Assembly (NCBI GenBank): GCA_011634665.1
Contig: WAEK01000005.1
Coordinates: forward strand, 1-64,000
Length of the DNA: 64,000 nucleotides
Reading direction: 5' to 3'
From: Mortierella sp. BCC40632
Lineage: Eukaryota > Mortierellomycota > Mortierellomycetes > Mortierellales > Mortierellaceae
The notes below the pieces were generated by a model. That model worked only from the letters and a program-made list of their open reading frames with translations. It had not been told where the DNA came from and made no database searches. The number at the start of each line of letters is the position of its first letter. Position 1 is the first letter of the stretch. Both the position numbers and the translations under genes were made by a program. Shown in pieces: positions 43,814 to 54,835 of the stretch.

Positions 43814-45311
43814 TTAATTGTCACTGTCCCAGCTGTCATCGTCATCACTCGGCGCATCCTCGTCTTCACTATAAGTGACTTTGGTCTGTCTCCTTTGAAG
43901 AGCAGCAACCAACGCTGAAACAAGATCTCCATTGTGTTGATTATTTGGACCCATCGTCGGAGACCGCGCCACAGGAGGTCCACGCGGAGGAACCGTTCGG
44001 AGACCTCCGGTCTTTCGGAGACCCTGTAACCCTCCGGCTTCCCGAATACTCTCCAACAACGAATTTTCGACGGGACTTTTAAGTTCGTCCGCTTTACTAG
44101 GCCCTCCAATGCCAGGGCGAGGACCACCCATCGCTGGGGCTTGGTGTTGATGGACCTGGTTGCCCACGCGTGGAGACAATGATCTTTCGGATGGGCGCGA
44201 TGTCAAATTGGATGTATTGATCGATAGAGAGCCAGCCCCCAAGACTGGCGACTTTGGCTGTCGTAGGAATTCTGGCTTGGCCGCTGGAGCTGGAGGGGGT
44301 GGAGGTGGAGGTGGAGGAGGGGGTGGGGGTGCGACAGCCATAGGAGGCGGTGAGGGCTTTATGCTTGGGGAAGCATCCTTTCCACCTTCTGTAGGATTCG
44401 TGTTCAGGTTGGACACAAGGCCATCTCCTGTTGGCGCTGGAAGCGGATGAGGCGATTGGGGAGAGCTTGGGCTAGTGGCAGAACCATAAAAGGTTGACGT
44501 TCCGAACGACAGACTAGCCATCACCTGGGCTAATGGCCTAGGCAAATATCCCTGGAAAGGCAAGGGTGCAGCGAGGGGTGAGGGCGGCGAGCCTCCTGCC
44601 GCTGCGGAGGGATTGGAAACAGGCGGCGGAGGTGGAGGAGGGAGGACAGGCCGACGACTCTGTGGTGATAATGGGCGCAAAGGTGGAGGAGAGTCTATTC
44701 TCGAGAGGTCCTGCTTCTTCTCGTCGATGTGAGAGGCATTCGTCCCTGCGCCATTGGTCGATGACTTTTCGGACATGCTCAAGGTGCTAGGCAGTCCTCC
44801 ATGTGCTTTGACAAAGTCTGTGATGAACGCTGCATTGTCATTGATTTGTCGCCTTGTTACTCCAAAGCTATTGAGTTGTACAAAGAGTTCCTTCCATGCT
44901 GGGTCGATGTTCTGTGCCTGCGTCAGGATATGAGCCAAAGGATACGATTAGCCAACATTATTCTTTTGCTTTCTTTCCTTGAATTATAATGACTGGGCCA
45001 TCGTTATAGAATAGGCCCATATCATAGAATTTACAAGTATGCCAGACATGGTTTATGTGTTAGCCATTTTTACCTCGAAACCCACATCTGGGTCCCATCC
45101 AATGTGTCCCAGATGCCTGAAATCTGAAGGCAAGCCAATACGCGACTTGTCAATCTTGCCTTTGCTCAATGGGATCCGATCTTGCCAGCTCTGGGGTCCC
45201 GCTTTTGCAGATCGTGCCAGCGCCCCGGCTGTTGGGACTGGCTTGACTGTTTTCCGGCGCAAACAAACACAATTGGGAGAGAGAAAATAGTAATATGTGG
45301 GAGCGTTGCAC

Positions 45312-45356
<45 letters not shown>

Positions 45357-46158
45357 TAGGGGTCATTGCAGATTGACCCAGTCAGTCCGTTGTACTCTTT
45401 TCCAGTGTTGGGTATTTTTTACAGGAAGAACTCTCCTTCCACCCAGGACTCACATGGCTTGAGGTTGGCTCTCCCATTGACCTTGCTAAAGAACACATCC
45501 GCTTCATGCTCATCCGCAAACGACAACCCTGCCATATAATTCTGAATGAGAAAAATGGGGGTGTAAAGCGACAGAAGAGTGGTAGGGCAAAGGTATTGAG
45601 ATGGTGGCGTTGAAAATTAAGAAGAGTCAGCTATCCCTGATGCTGGTGGCAGTTGTATTGTTGTCGTCTGGCTAATTTGGGAGGTTCACTTACGTCGGCT
45701 TGGAAGCTGTGGAAAAAACTCGTGTCCTGGAAGTACTCGAATCCGTGGTAAATCTCATGCTCCCATACGACTCCTCGGCCATACTTGACGATTCAATAGT
45801 CAGGAAGGAAGTGTAGGTATAGTCCGGAAAGGTAAGATAGAGAGCGGTCCATGGGTCAACACAGGGTCTGCTTGCTTTGTTGAAGATTACAACTAACGAA
45901 AAATAGTAATTATAGTAATAAAGTGGAGCATGAGTCCAAGATGCCTACCACAAGGTCGACGATACGGAGGTAGAAGGTGGTGCTCGTTTGGATGAGAGCT
46001 ACAGCGCCAACAAGACCCGAGTAGGTCCATTGGGTTGGGTCTGGATAGGCAATGTAGAGACGAGCAACGGTGGCGGTAATGATCCTGGCATTGGGTGACG
46101 ACAACGAGCGCTTGACGACCGTCTTGTCTTCGGGATTGCCAAGAGTGATGCTGGGCAT
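43814..46158 (-). CDS. LAS17: WASP/Las17 actin nucleation-promoting factor with CRIB
   Basis: Five exons (46158-45949, 45783-45694, 45541-45454, 45246-45074, 44917-43814) join in phase to 554 codons. Residues 1 to about 125 are a WH1/EVH1 domain (ATVARLYIAYPDPTQWTYSG, GRGVVWEHEIYHGFEYFQDT, then NYMAGLSFADEHEADVF). A basic patch (KGKIDKS) precedes a CRIB motif around residues 168-184 (IGLPSDFRHLGHIGWD), followed by the segment FVQLNSFGVTRRQI. Next come long poly-Pro runs (up to 13 Pro), a WH2-like actin-binding helix near 471-490 (ENSLLESIREAGGLQGL), a connector (DLVSALVAALQRRQ) and an acidic tail ending DDDDSWDSDN. It would activate Arp2/3 at cortical patches. Budding-yeast Las17 lacks the CRIB, so this copy keeps the ancestral Rho-GTPase input. 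Confidence 0.94.
45315..45354. repeat. Oligo-A tract of about 40 bases
   Basis: It lies inside WASP intron 3 and reads as oligo-T in the transcript, upstream of the exon 4 acceptor. Confidence 0.95.
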
Positions 46159-46623
46159 TGTTGTCGAGTCACTCCCGTTGCACGCAAAAGTAGATCCAGT
46201 GAGTTGAAGAGATCAGTCCAGTGAGTAGGATTTCCTGTGGTCGTTAACGGCCTTCCCGAGCGATAGACAGCGACAAGACGGATATGTCTCCTGGAGGCGA
46301 GAGTGGTGGCGAGGACGGGTAGGTGGATGGGGGTTAGAAAGTGGTGAACGAGTGGAGATGAGAAGAAGAAGAGGAAGGAGAGGAGGAAGAGGAAGAAAGT
46401 AGGAGAGAGGAGAGAAAGAGAAAGAGAGAGAGCGAGTGAGAGGAAGAAGGTCAGTCCTGGCGGAGGAGTCAAGCGCCCTGTTGCTGACTCTGGTCAAAAA
46501 GGAGAAAGAGAGAGAGAGAGAGACAGAGAGACAGAGAGACAGAGAGACAGAGAGACAGAGCAAAGGGGTGGGAGCAAGCGATCGTGTGGCCCTGAAGTCA
46601 CGTTGGCCCTGCAGCTCGTCACG

Positions 46624-46670
<47 letters not shown>

Positions 46671-47370
46671 TTTCTCTCTTTTAAACTTATCAGCCCAGCT
46701 CCGCACGGTTCCCAGCCAGGAGCCTGGCGCGCAGCCGCAGAGGCAGATTTAGGGGCTGCTATGGGGCCAAAGACGGCTGCAAGATTAGGGGAGCCTTGTA
46801 CTCACAAGGAACCGGTATGATTTTGTTCGCATGCTTTCATGTGTTTCGTCTATGTTCTACAGCGGCTCAAACAGCAGGATCCAAGAACACTTTTGAGAGG
46901 CCTGAGAGAGAGAGAGAGAGGAAGGGCGATGCCTGGTGGGACATTACGATTACGTGCAAAGTAAAGTAAAAAAGAAAGAGACGTGTCTACACAGGAGAAG
47001 CCTATCCTAATTTGTGAGGTGAGAGCGTCTTGTTTCGTTTCGCTGATCGACTCCCATCTCAATTTTTTTCTTTCCTCCACAGCCCTGCCGCCACTCACGC
47101 CATTCTCTTTCACTCACTCACTCACTCTCACTCACTCACTCACTCGCTCATCTCTCTCTTCCTTCTCAGCACTCTGCTCCATCCTTATCTGAACAAACAC
47201 CCAAGGTCAGACAACCAGGTCAAAGATGCATCCATACTCGAACACTTTGTCATCATCCACTTAGCTCTTGTACCTGACCCAATGCTCCTCTCTTCGTAAT
47301 CTCCTCATATTTGCCTCGTATAGAATAGATCTGCAGACCTCACAGGACCGAACTCATTCATCTTTCACAC
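46159..47370. other. Divergent promoter region between WASP and VAP
   Basis: The region contains a purine-rich stretch, a (GAGACA)-type repeat at 46503-46560 and a (TC)n array at 46629-46665. No gene is seen. It probably carries both promoters. Confidence 0.55.
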
Positions 47371-49009
47371 ATGTCCATCGAACTCGACCCCAGCTCTCAG
47401 CTTGCCTTCCGTAGTATGTCATCGATAGCAGTAGGAGCAACAGGAGTGCAGAAGTTGAAAGCAAACTGCGGCATCGGGCTTGGCTGCCTCTGCCTCCCTT
47501 CCTCCCTCACACTCACTCTGGGACTTTGGCTGTTGCATGTTTGCATAAATGTGCACATTGAGAGAAAAAAAAAATACATCTATTGGCGTGTGACTAATGA
47601 CAAATCCAAATGAACCTTCTTAGGGCCTTTGACGGAAGCCATCAAAGAGACACTGCTGATCCGCAACCCATCACAGCTCCCCGTCGCCTTCAAGGTCAAG
47701 ACGACCGCCCCCAAACAGTATTGTGTCCGTCCAAACTCGGGACGCGTGGAGCCTGGACAGGAATTGGAGATCCAGAGTATGTCGTCGGTCGTTTTCTGAA
47801 CAACAGATCCTTCCCTCTCCCCTCCCCCTCCATTTTATTTTTGTTCAACGGGTCAGCCATTACAAACAGGACAGATAACAGAGATATGCAGGCAATGTGA
47901 ATCCAGGAATGAGCGATACGAGTGACGGAGAGAAGAAAAGGAGAGAGAAAAGAAGAAAAGAAGAAAATAGAAAGAAATGGACTGACAGGTCCATCCCCCC
48001 ACCCCCTTTTGGTGGCTAGTACAGGACTTATCCTTTCACGACCCTTTTTTTTTTGGATAGAAAGACAAATCATGGATGCGAAGGCAAAGGCAACAATTTT
48101 TGCAAGGATAGAATACATAACCGAATCATCTCCATAGGCTACTAACATTTGATCCTATCATTCTTCCTACCTTCCTTCCTTCTAGTTCAAATGCAGGCTT
48201 TGAGAGAGGAGCCACCAGTGGATTTCAAATGCAAGGACAAATTCTTGGTCCAGAGCATTGCCATTACTGCCGAGCGTGAGCAGTTTGCTCTTGCAGACTT
48301 GGTAATTCCATATCGCTGTTTTTCCACGTCTCATAGCTGTTGTTCCTTGTCTCCTTTTGTTGTTAGGGATACTAAACTCCTCATGTATTTTTTATTACTT
48401 TATTGGGGGGACTTTCCATCTGAAATGAATAGTGGGCATACATGGAAAAGCTATTCAAGGACCAGATTCGTGAAAAAAAGATTCGTTGTGTATATTTGCC
48501 ACCCGCGGACCGCGCCATCACACAAATCGATGAAGAGTCAGAGCATAGTCGCAATGGTAGCACTTCTGGTGTTGCTCCGCCTCCTTACCAAGATTTTACT
48601 GCGCCTGCACCAGCTTCGCCCGATGTTCAGATCTTGAAACGTGACCTGGATACAGCTCAGGAGACCATCCGAATTCTTCAGGCATCGTTGAACAAACTTC
48701 AGGCAGAAGCCAACTCGGTAAAATAGACGGTTGATTCTCTATCACTCAGCAAGCATTTTTTATTGTTTTTTTGTAAGTTCATGATAACTAACCCCATATC
48801 ACGTCCTCCTTTGTGCCTCATCTTTTTTGTAATTTTATTATTATTTTTTTTTATTTGTATAGCTTCGTCAGCGCAAGTCAGAGACTAGCAGTTCTTCTAC
48901 AGCACCGGTGATGACCTCGGTCCACCTCACACAGCCCCAGGGCTACCCAGTTACCATTGTGGCAGCCGCAGCATTGGCATCTTTCATCATCTCATATCTC
49001 CTCTTTTAA
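47371..49009 (+). CDS. SCS2: VAP / Scs2-like ER membrane protein (MSP domain)
   Basis: Five exons (47371-47410, 47624-47776, 48186-48301, 48433-48717, 48863-49009) join in phase to 246 codons. Residues about 1-125 are a major-sperm-protein domain (MSIELDPSSQLAFRPLT, SQLPVAFKVKTTAPKQYCVR, EEPPVDFKCKDKFLVQS, WAYMEKLF). A disordered linker follows, then a coiled coil (DVQILKRDLDTAQETIRILQ) and a C-terminal membrane anchor (TIVAAAALASFIISYLLF). This is the classic VAP layout. VAPs sit in the ER membrane, bind FFAT-motif lipid-transfer proteins and form contact sites with other membranes. It ends tail-to-tail with a carboxylesterase 350 bp away. A decayed copy of this junction lies at 52780-53575. 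Confidence 0.95.
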
Positions 49010-49359
49010 GCAAAAGAAAAGAAAGGAAAAAAGAAAAAGTCATTTGGCCATACGAAACCCATTGCACGATCCATAAGATTTCTCTTCTCTTTTCTGTAGG
49101 CAAAGCTGGAGTTGTACTGTGAAAAGGGGAGAAGATGAAAGAAAGAAGAAAAAAGAAAAAGAAAAAGAAAAAAGAGAAAAAGAAAAAAAGAAAACAAAAA
49201 AAAGTAAAGGAACGGTTTATTCATCATAATCAAATATAGATAAGCTTGTGGTATTCTTGTAGATCTAATCCAAATGAGAGCAAATCGAGTCTCAACCAGA
49301 GTTCACCTTCCATTATCCTGGATCCTCCTCCTCCCTGAAATGAAGGGTGATAGAACCTC
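49010..49359. other. Short 3' spacer between VAP and carboxylesterase 1
   Basis: Purine-rich A/G runs (49135-49210). No gene is seen. Most of this spacer is missing from the decayed duplicate. Confidence 0.6.
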
Positions 49360-51937
49360 TTAGACTTTATAATTATCAGGTCCATGGACCTGATAGTCAA
49401 AATGGACATTCCTGGACATCCATTCACACCGAACAATATTCTTTTTGTTCAGAACCACGCTGTTATTGAGATTGATGTTCAAGATACCGCCTCGATGGTC
49501 ATAAACGGGCCACTGGACATTTGTCAGATCAGGATTCTTGCTAGCAACCGAAGCACTCCCTTGCACAGGATTAGGATTGCCTGTCTTGGCAAAGGTCACA
49601 AAGCGATCAATGATCTGACGTGCAAACCGTGCATCGTCGCCTGTTTGAGGATTACCAGGAATAATATCACCACTCCCAAAGGATGGCACAATATCGTCCG
49701 CATGGACAACTCGACTCTTCAAGAAAGGATCGAGCGTTGCTCCGTATACCTCGGTTGGAGATCTTCCATGGTTCATCTGATACACGTAAAGACCAACACT
49801 GCCTTTCATAAAGATTTCTCTACTCAGCAGCGTATTGGGACATCTGTAGATAAGATCAGTGTTGGCATCCGAGATCACAGCGCGGACACCATCGGGGTCA
49901 GATCGATCAGGCTGGTAGTAAGGCGAGTCGGCAATGGGCTGTGTACGATTTCCAGCAAATGCCTTTTTCAGGGCCTCGGTTGCATTCTCAAACGGAACAG
50001 GGTTGGGCAAAGTGAATGGGATCGCAACGGCCATTTCATCCTTCACAATACCCCAAAGGACCTTGGCTCTTGAGTTGAACCTGCCCATCTTGATCATGTC
50101 CGAAAAGTCGGCAGGGATCAGAATTCCATCAGCGATAGGAATAAAGAGCGAGATGGGGTTCATCCATTCGTTTCCAGGTTGAGCAATCGTGTAGAAGATG
50201 GCATCCTTCTGGGCTACATCAATTTCATTGACAGACTTGCTTTGGATACAGGCTAGATCGGTTCCGCTACAGTTCAACGCGCTCATGAAACGGGCACCAA
50301 GTTGTTGGGAACCAATCTTGGGACTATTGAATGGACTGTTGGAGATCAAAAAGTCAAATATTAGGGACTGACTAGGGTAAAGAAATATTAGATTAGAGTT
50401 TTCTTATACACGAAAGAACGACAGACTTACAAGTTGATAGGATCTGACTGCGAGATAGCGTGTTTGTACAGACCAAATGCCGATGGAGCAGCAAGTAGTG
50501 CTCGCATGGACCACCCTCCAGCACTCTCACCAAAGATTGTCACCTCATTGGGATCACCTCCAAAGGCGGCAATGTTGGCTCGGACCCATTTGAGAGCCAT
50601 GATCTGATCGTGGATAGGAAGGTTTCCAGGTGCTTTGGATCTAGGGATTGCAGGAGTATGCTCAAACATACCGTAGATTGAAAGACGGTAATCTAAGAAA
50701 AAAAAAAAAAAAAAAAACGTATAAAACAATAAATATCATATTAGCCATTCATGACTGACATTGTCAAGGTAACACTACATAAAAGAGGCACCTGAAGCAC
50801 AAAAGACTTACTGATCGTGACAACAACAACACCTCCTCGAGAGACAAGGTTTCCAGGCTCAAGTGGCTTCATCGACGCAGCGTTAATGAAAAATCCACCT
50901 CCATGAACATAGACCATGACTGGCAGACCCTTGAAGCCCATTTGCTTCAGACTAGGCGTAAACACATTCAAGTACAAGCAGTCTTCTGATGCTTTGGCCC
51001 CCAATGCCGACTCATCCGTAGCTGGGTTGCCTGTGAAATTACCCAGCAAGTCAAGCTGGATACAACCGTTACCAAACTTCAATGCATTCTGAACCTCAGC
51101 AGAGGCAGGAGGAGTATCCAAAGGCTGAGGAGCCATGAATCGAAGGTTTCCAACAGGAGGTTTCGCATAGGGGATACCCAAGAACCGGAATGTGTCACGA
51201 TCACGATAACCCTGGAAGGAACCAGCCTTGGATGTGTCGACTCGAATCTGTTTGTCAGTTGGACTTTCGACAAGTGTGGTCCGGACTGGTGAACCACTAC
51301 AGAGTGCTGGCAGAGGGCTCAAACAAGAAGTTTGGACGATTGTTTTCAAGCGTCGATCAAAAGCTGGACAAGAACTACCTGAGGGATCTAAGAGTAGAAT
51401 CGCAGAGTCAATGGGTCAACTGAGTTGTTCTACTGCCACCACTGTCACCATCACCAGGAAATACGCTTTGGATATCTATTGATACATTACTTGAACCGGC
51501 AACCCAGAGCTTTGTCGCTTGGTCGAGTTCTTTGCGAGCAACAGTTGTAAGGTCTAGTGTTTCGGTCAATGAAGCTGTTTTGTTGCTAATGTCCAGCAGA
51601 TCTAGTTATTATAATGTAGTGGACTCTGCCTCGGTTAGCCTAGGAGGAAGGAATAGAGTAGTATGACCAGAAAAGGCGATCTTGTAGATGATAAAAAAAA
51701 AGAGGACAACCTACTCTCTCCAATCCTTTCACAAAAAGTACGGGCCTCTGCATAGGTCCTTGGTCTCGAGAACAAGACAGTGGGGAGTTTGGGGGTCAGA
51801 GAGTCCAAGTCATTGTTAAGCAAGATGTGAACCCCCTTTAGCTCGTTAGCAGTGGGTGCATTGGGGATAAGTTCTGGAGGAGCAGCTACAGAGATAGCAG
51901 CAATAGCAGCCAACAGGGCAGTCTGGACCACAACCAT
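49360..51937 (-). CDS. Secreted type-B carboxylesterase with N-terminal module (copy 1)
   Basis: Five exons (51937-51715, 51601-51455, 51387-50812, 50692-50431, 50335-49360) join in phase to 727 codons. A signal peptide (MVVVQTALLAAIAAISVAAP) is followed by a module of about 140 residues (GVHILLNNDLDS, then YAEARTFCERIGENLLDI and ATKLWVAG). A type-B carboxylesterase/cholinesterase domain follows: FRFLGIPYAKPPVGNLRF, EDCLYLNVFTPS, VMVYVHGGGFF oxyanion hole, INYRLSIYG, and nucleophile Ser372 in GESAGG. The catalytic His is probably in VVHADDIVPSF. The family hydrolyses carboxylic esters including lipids and steryl esters; the substrate here is unknown. The intron before GESAGG-containing exon 4 has a long T run before its acceptor. 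Related genes lie at 60413-62972 and 63829-64000. Confidence 0.92.
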
Positions 51938-52779
51938 GGTCGCTGATGAATGAGGACGAAGAGTGAAGGCGAAGCAAGGGGGGAGGGGAGAGGTGAGAAA
52001 GAGGTGGAAGAGGCAGTAACGGCAAGAGATGGTCACTTCTATAGGCCGAGGATGCTTTGCGAGAGAGAGAGAGAGAAAAAAAAAAGGAAAGGGGACGGCT
52101 CGCAGAGAAAAGAAAGTGTGGGAGACCTTAGGTTTTATACTCACGCCTGGTCGACTCGGCGTGACGGGCAATTGAATTCTTCGACTACCGAGAGTAGTCG
52201 AAGATGTTCGTTCGGCCGTTCTGCGAGGGCTGCTAATGAAGCGTCAAAGAACTTCTGGCAGGAAAGCTAAAAGCCTAACTAAAAAAAAAGCCCTTTCGGT
52301 CCTTGGCTTGGCTATCATTCATGCCATCCCTCTCCCTATTATCCCCTACTTCACTCTTTACGGCATTGACTTTCACAGAGGGGCTGAATGAAGCTCGCGA
52401 TAAAGCAATTGGCCATGTAACGCATCACCGTGACCTGCGCGACAGGACGAGGACTCAATGCTAGAGAGTCAGGCTGTAGGACGAATACGCCACAAGGGCG
52501 ATCAAGTGTTCTAGAGAGAAAGAAAGCGGCGGCTGTCAATTGCGTTGGCTGTCAGGTCACAGCCAAAGGAGGATGAGATGGAGGGTAACACCATACATGA
52601 CTCTATTTCACTGTCCTCCTTTTGCCTTCTTATGCATTGTCCTTTGAGAGCGATCCTTTAAAGGGGTTGTCAAGAAAAAAAAAAAAAAAAAAGAGAGAGA
52701 AAAAAAAACCAGACATTACGGATTTTGGGCAAAGCCGGTTCTAGTAAATGGCTCCACAAATTGTTGCTTTTACATCACG
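51938..52779. other. Carboxylesterase 1 upstream region
   Basis: The region contains an inverted repeat around 52176-52203 (TCTTCGACTAC and GTAGTCGAAGA arms) and an A run at 52674-52692. No gene is seen. Confidence 0.5.
52176..52203. repeat. 11-bp inverted repeat upstream of carboxylesterase 1
   Basis: TCTTCGACTAC and GTAGTCGAAGA arms are separated by about 6 nt, roughly 240 bp upstream of the esterase ATG. It could be a hairpin or a palindromic regulator site. Confidence 0.7.
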
Positions 52780-53140
52780 TAGCTGTCGTCCTCTCTTTTG
52801 TATTCTTAGGTACTAACCCTATGAAGTGTTCTTAGGGTTCCATCGGATAGCGAGCATGCGTGGGAAAGACATTCTGTGAATTTTAGCCTCCGTCGGACTG
52901 CGCCATCACATAGATCGATCAAGAGTCGGAGCATAGCCGAATCGCGGCGTCGTTGGAATCGCTCCTCCCCCTCCCCCTCCCTTTTGCTTGATATGGATGA
53001 GCATGGAGACAGATGGTTGATTCTCTACCACTCTACAAACATTATTTTTGATGAAAGTGTATTCCTGTCAACTAGTATATTAGCCAATAGCCTCACGGAT
53101 TCTGGGATACCTAGCTACTATTATAGCAGCCGCAACATTG
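52780..53140 (+). pseudogene. Decayed copy of the 3' part of VAP
   Basis: Bases 52785-53140 align by eye in order with VAP intron 3, exon 4, intron 4 and exon 5. The segment CGGACTGCGCCATCACATAG near 52894 matches VAP exon 4 near 48508. TTGATTCTCTACCACTC near 53016 matches the intron text near 48731. The ATAGCAGCCGCAACATTGG segment near 53121 matches the anchor-coding exon 5 near 48960. Frame and splice sites are lost and internal sequence is deleted, so it cannot encode a VAP. Confidence 0.8.
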
Positions 53141-53575
53141 GTCTCTCTCATAATCAGGACACTGGATATTTGTCATTTTAGGGTTCTTGCTAGCAACCAA
53201 AGCACTCCCTTGAGCTGGACTAGGATTGCCTGTCCTGAAAAAGGCCACAAAGCGATCAGTGATCTGGCGTGCAAACCGTGTATCGTCACCTATTTGGATA
53301 TCACTACTCCCAAAGGATGGCACAATATGATCCGCATGGACAACTCGATTCTTCAAGAAAGGATCGAGCTTTGCTCCATATGCCTCAGTTGGAGATCGTC
53401 CTTGGTTCATCTGATAGACGTAAAGACCAACACCGCCTTTCATAAATATTTCTCTACTTAGCAGCGCGTTGGGATATCTGTAGATAAGAACCGCGTTGGC
53501 ATCGCGAGATCACAGCACATACACCATCGGAGTCAGATCGATCAGGTTGGTAAAAAGGCGAGTCGGCAATGGGTG
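53141..53575 (-). pseudogene. Decayed copy of the carboxylesterase 3' end
   Basis: The minus-strand reading parallels the last exon of carboxylesterase copy 1: YVYQMNQGRSPTEAYGAKLD, FLKNRVVHADHIVPSFGSSD and RFARQITDRFVAFFRTGNP, ending in FFRTGNPSPAQGSALVASKN. It covers about the region between 49500 and 49940, with small deletions, a broken end and a frame change near 53500. It sits next to the VAP relic in the same tail-to-tail order as the intact pair, so both relics come from one duplication. Confidence 0.85.
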
Positions 53576-54835
53576 GTCAAGAATAAAAATAAAAAAAATA
53601 AAATATATATATATAAAGTGATGATCCCCTTTTCAACTGAAATCTGGGTTTCCAGGAGGATTCTATGCCTTCAATTCATTTTTTTCGAGACATGACGGCT
53701 TGTCGTATCGGTCAGCCTCATTCTCTCTCAATTGCAGCACATGTCCATACACAAAAGTCTCATAAGAGCAAGAAGAAAAAAAGGTGTTTTGCGGGGTTGA
53801 TCTGACTTTGTGCGACCATAAAGCCCAAAAAATAATCTTATTGAGGCTCCTCTAAATTGAAGGGGTCGTGACAGAAGCCGTGACGGAGGGGGATCGTCAA
53901 AGTGTTCAAGTTCAAAAAGAAAAGAGAAAGAAAGAAAAACGAGAAGACATATCGAGAGTTGCAGGATATGGCTTGGGTAATCGGTTGAGGAAAGTTAAAA
54001 ATACCTGATAAACTGAGGAATGCATCGGTAAACTTCGTGAAAGCAGCGTCTAGTGACAAGGCAAGCAGTCAAGGCTGATTGGGCCTATGAATATTAGAAT
54101 ACATAAACTTAAAGGAGAGAGGTGGCGGTGCTGAGATTGGTCCGTGTTTTGTTTCCGAAAACACCTCTTTCCCATATCCCCTCTGTTACTAGTGACATGG
54201 ACCTAAAGAGGTTAGCGGAAGGATCGCCGTGCCCATTCCTTAAAAATTTGACCGCAAAGGTGGAAGAAGGGCTACATATGCAGAGCTTTAGCCTCTTTGA
54301 TCTTTTCTCATCCCTATTCATATCCTTCAGACTTTGAATGATGGTTCTAGTCCAAGAGGGGAGAATACGGTTTTTGATTTCAATGCTCTATCAAAGTTTT
54401 GACATGTGTAAGCTAAAGGACTAAAGTGGTGAGCTGAACCAACGACCGACTATCTTCCTTCAGAGTAACCACCGACCTTTTATCATTGCTTTTCGATGAG
54501 TACCAATGATTGACCAGCTCAGCTCAAGATACTTGATACAAAGTAAAATTCTTTTTCGACTCTTTTCTCCTCAAATCAATTCCTTCACTCGGCTACTTTC
54601 CTTGACAGTAAAAACAAGGAAAGGGTCAGTCTGGGGGTATCGAGGACCTCTCAGCCTTCATATCCAACCTCTAAATGTTATTCATGATCTCCACCAAGAT
54701 TCTGTCCCCTGAAAAAAAAATACGTCATAACATGATTGTTCATATCCGATTAAATAAATACATGCATTTTTTTTTATGCTCCCTACCCCTAGCTAATATT
54801 CTTTGCTGCTCGAAGTGATCTATGAGGAGTTCTCT
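53576..54835. other. Spacer between the relic and GT71
   Basis: An AT-rich stretch lies near 53584-53622. A 73-codon minus ORF at 53838-54059 has a hydrophobic segment but no recognised family. No supported gene. Confidence 0.45.
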
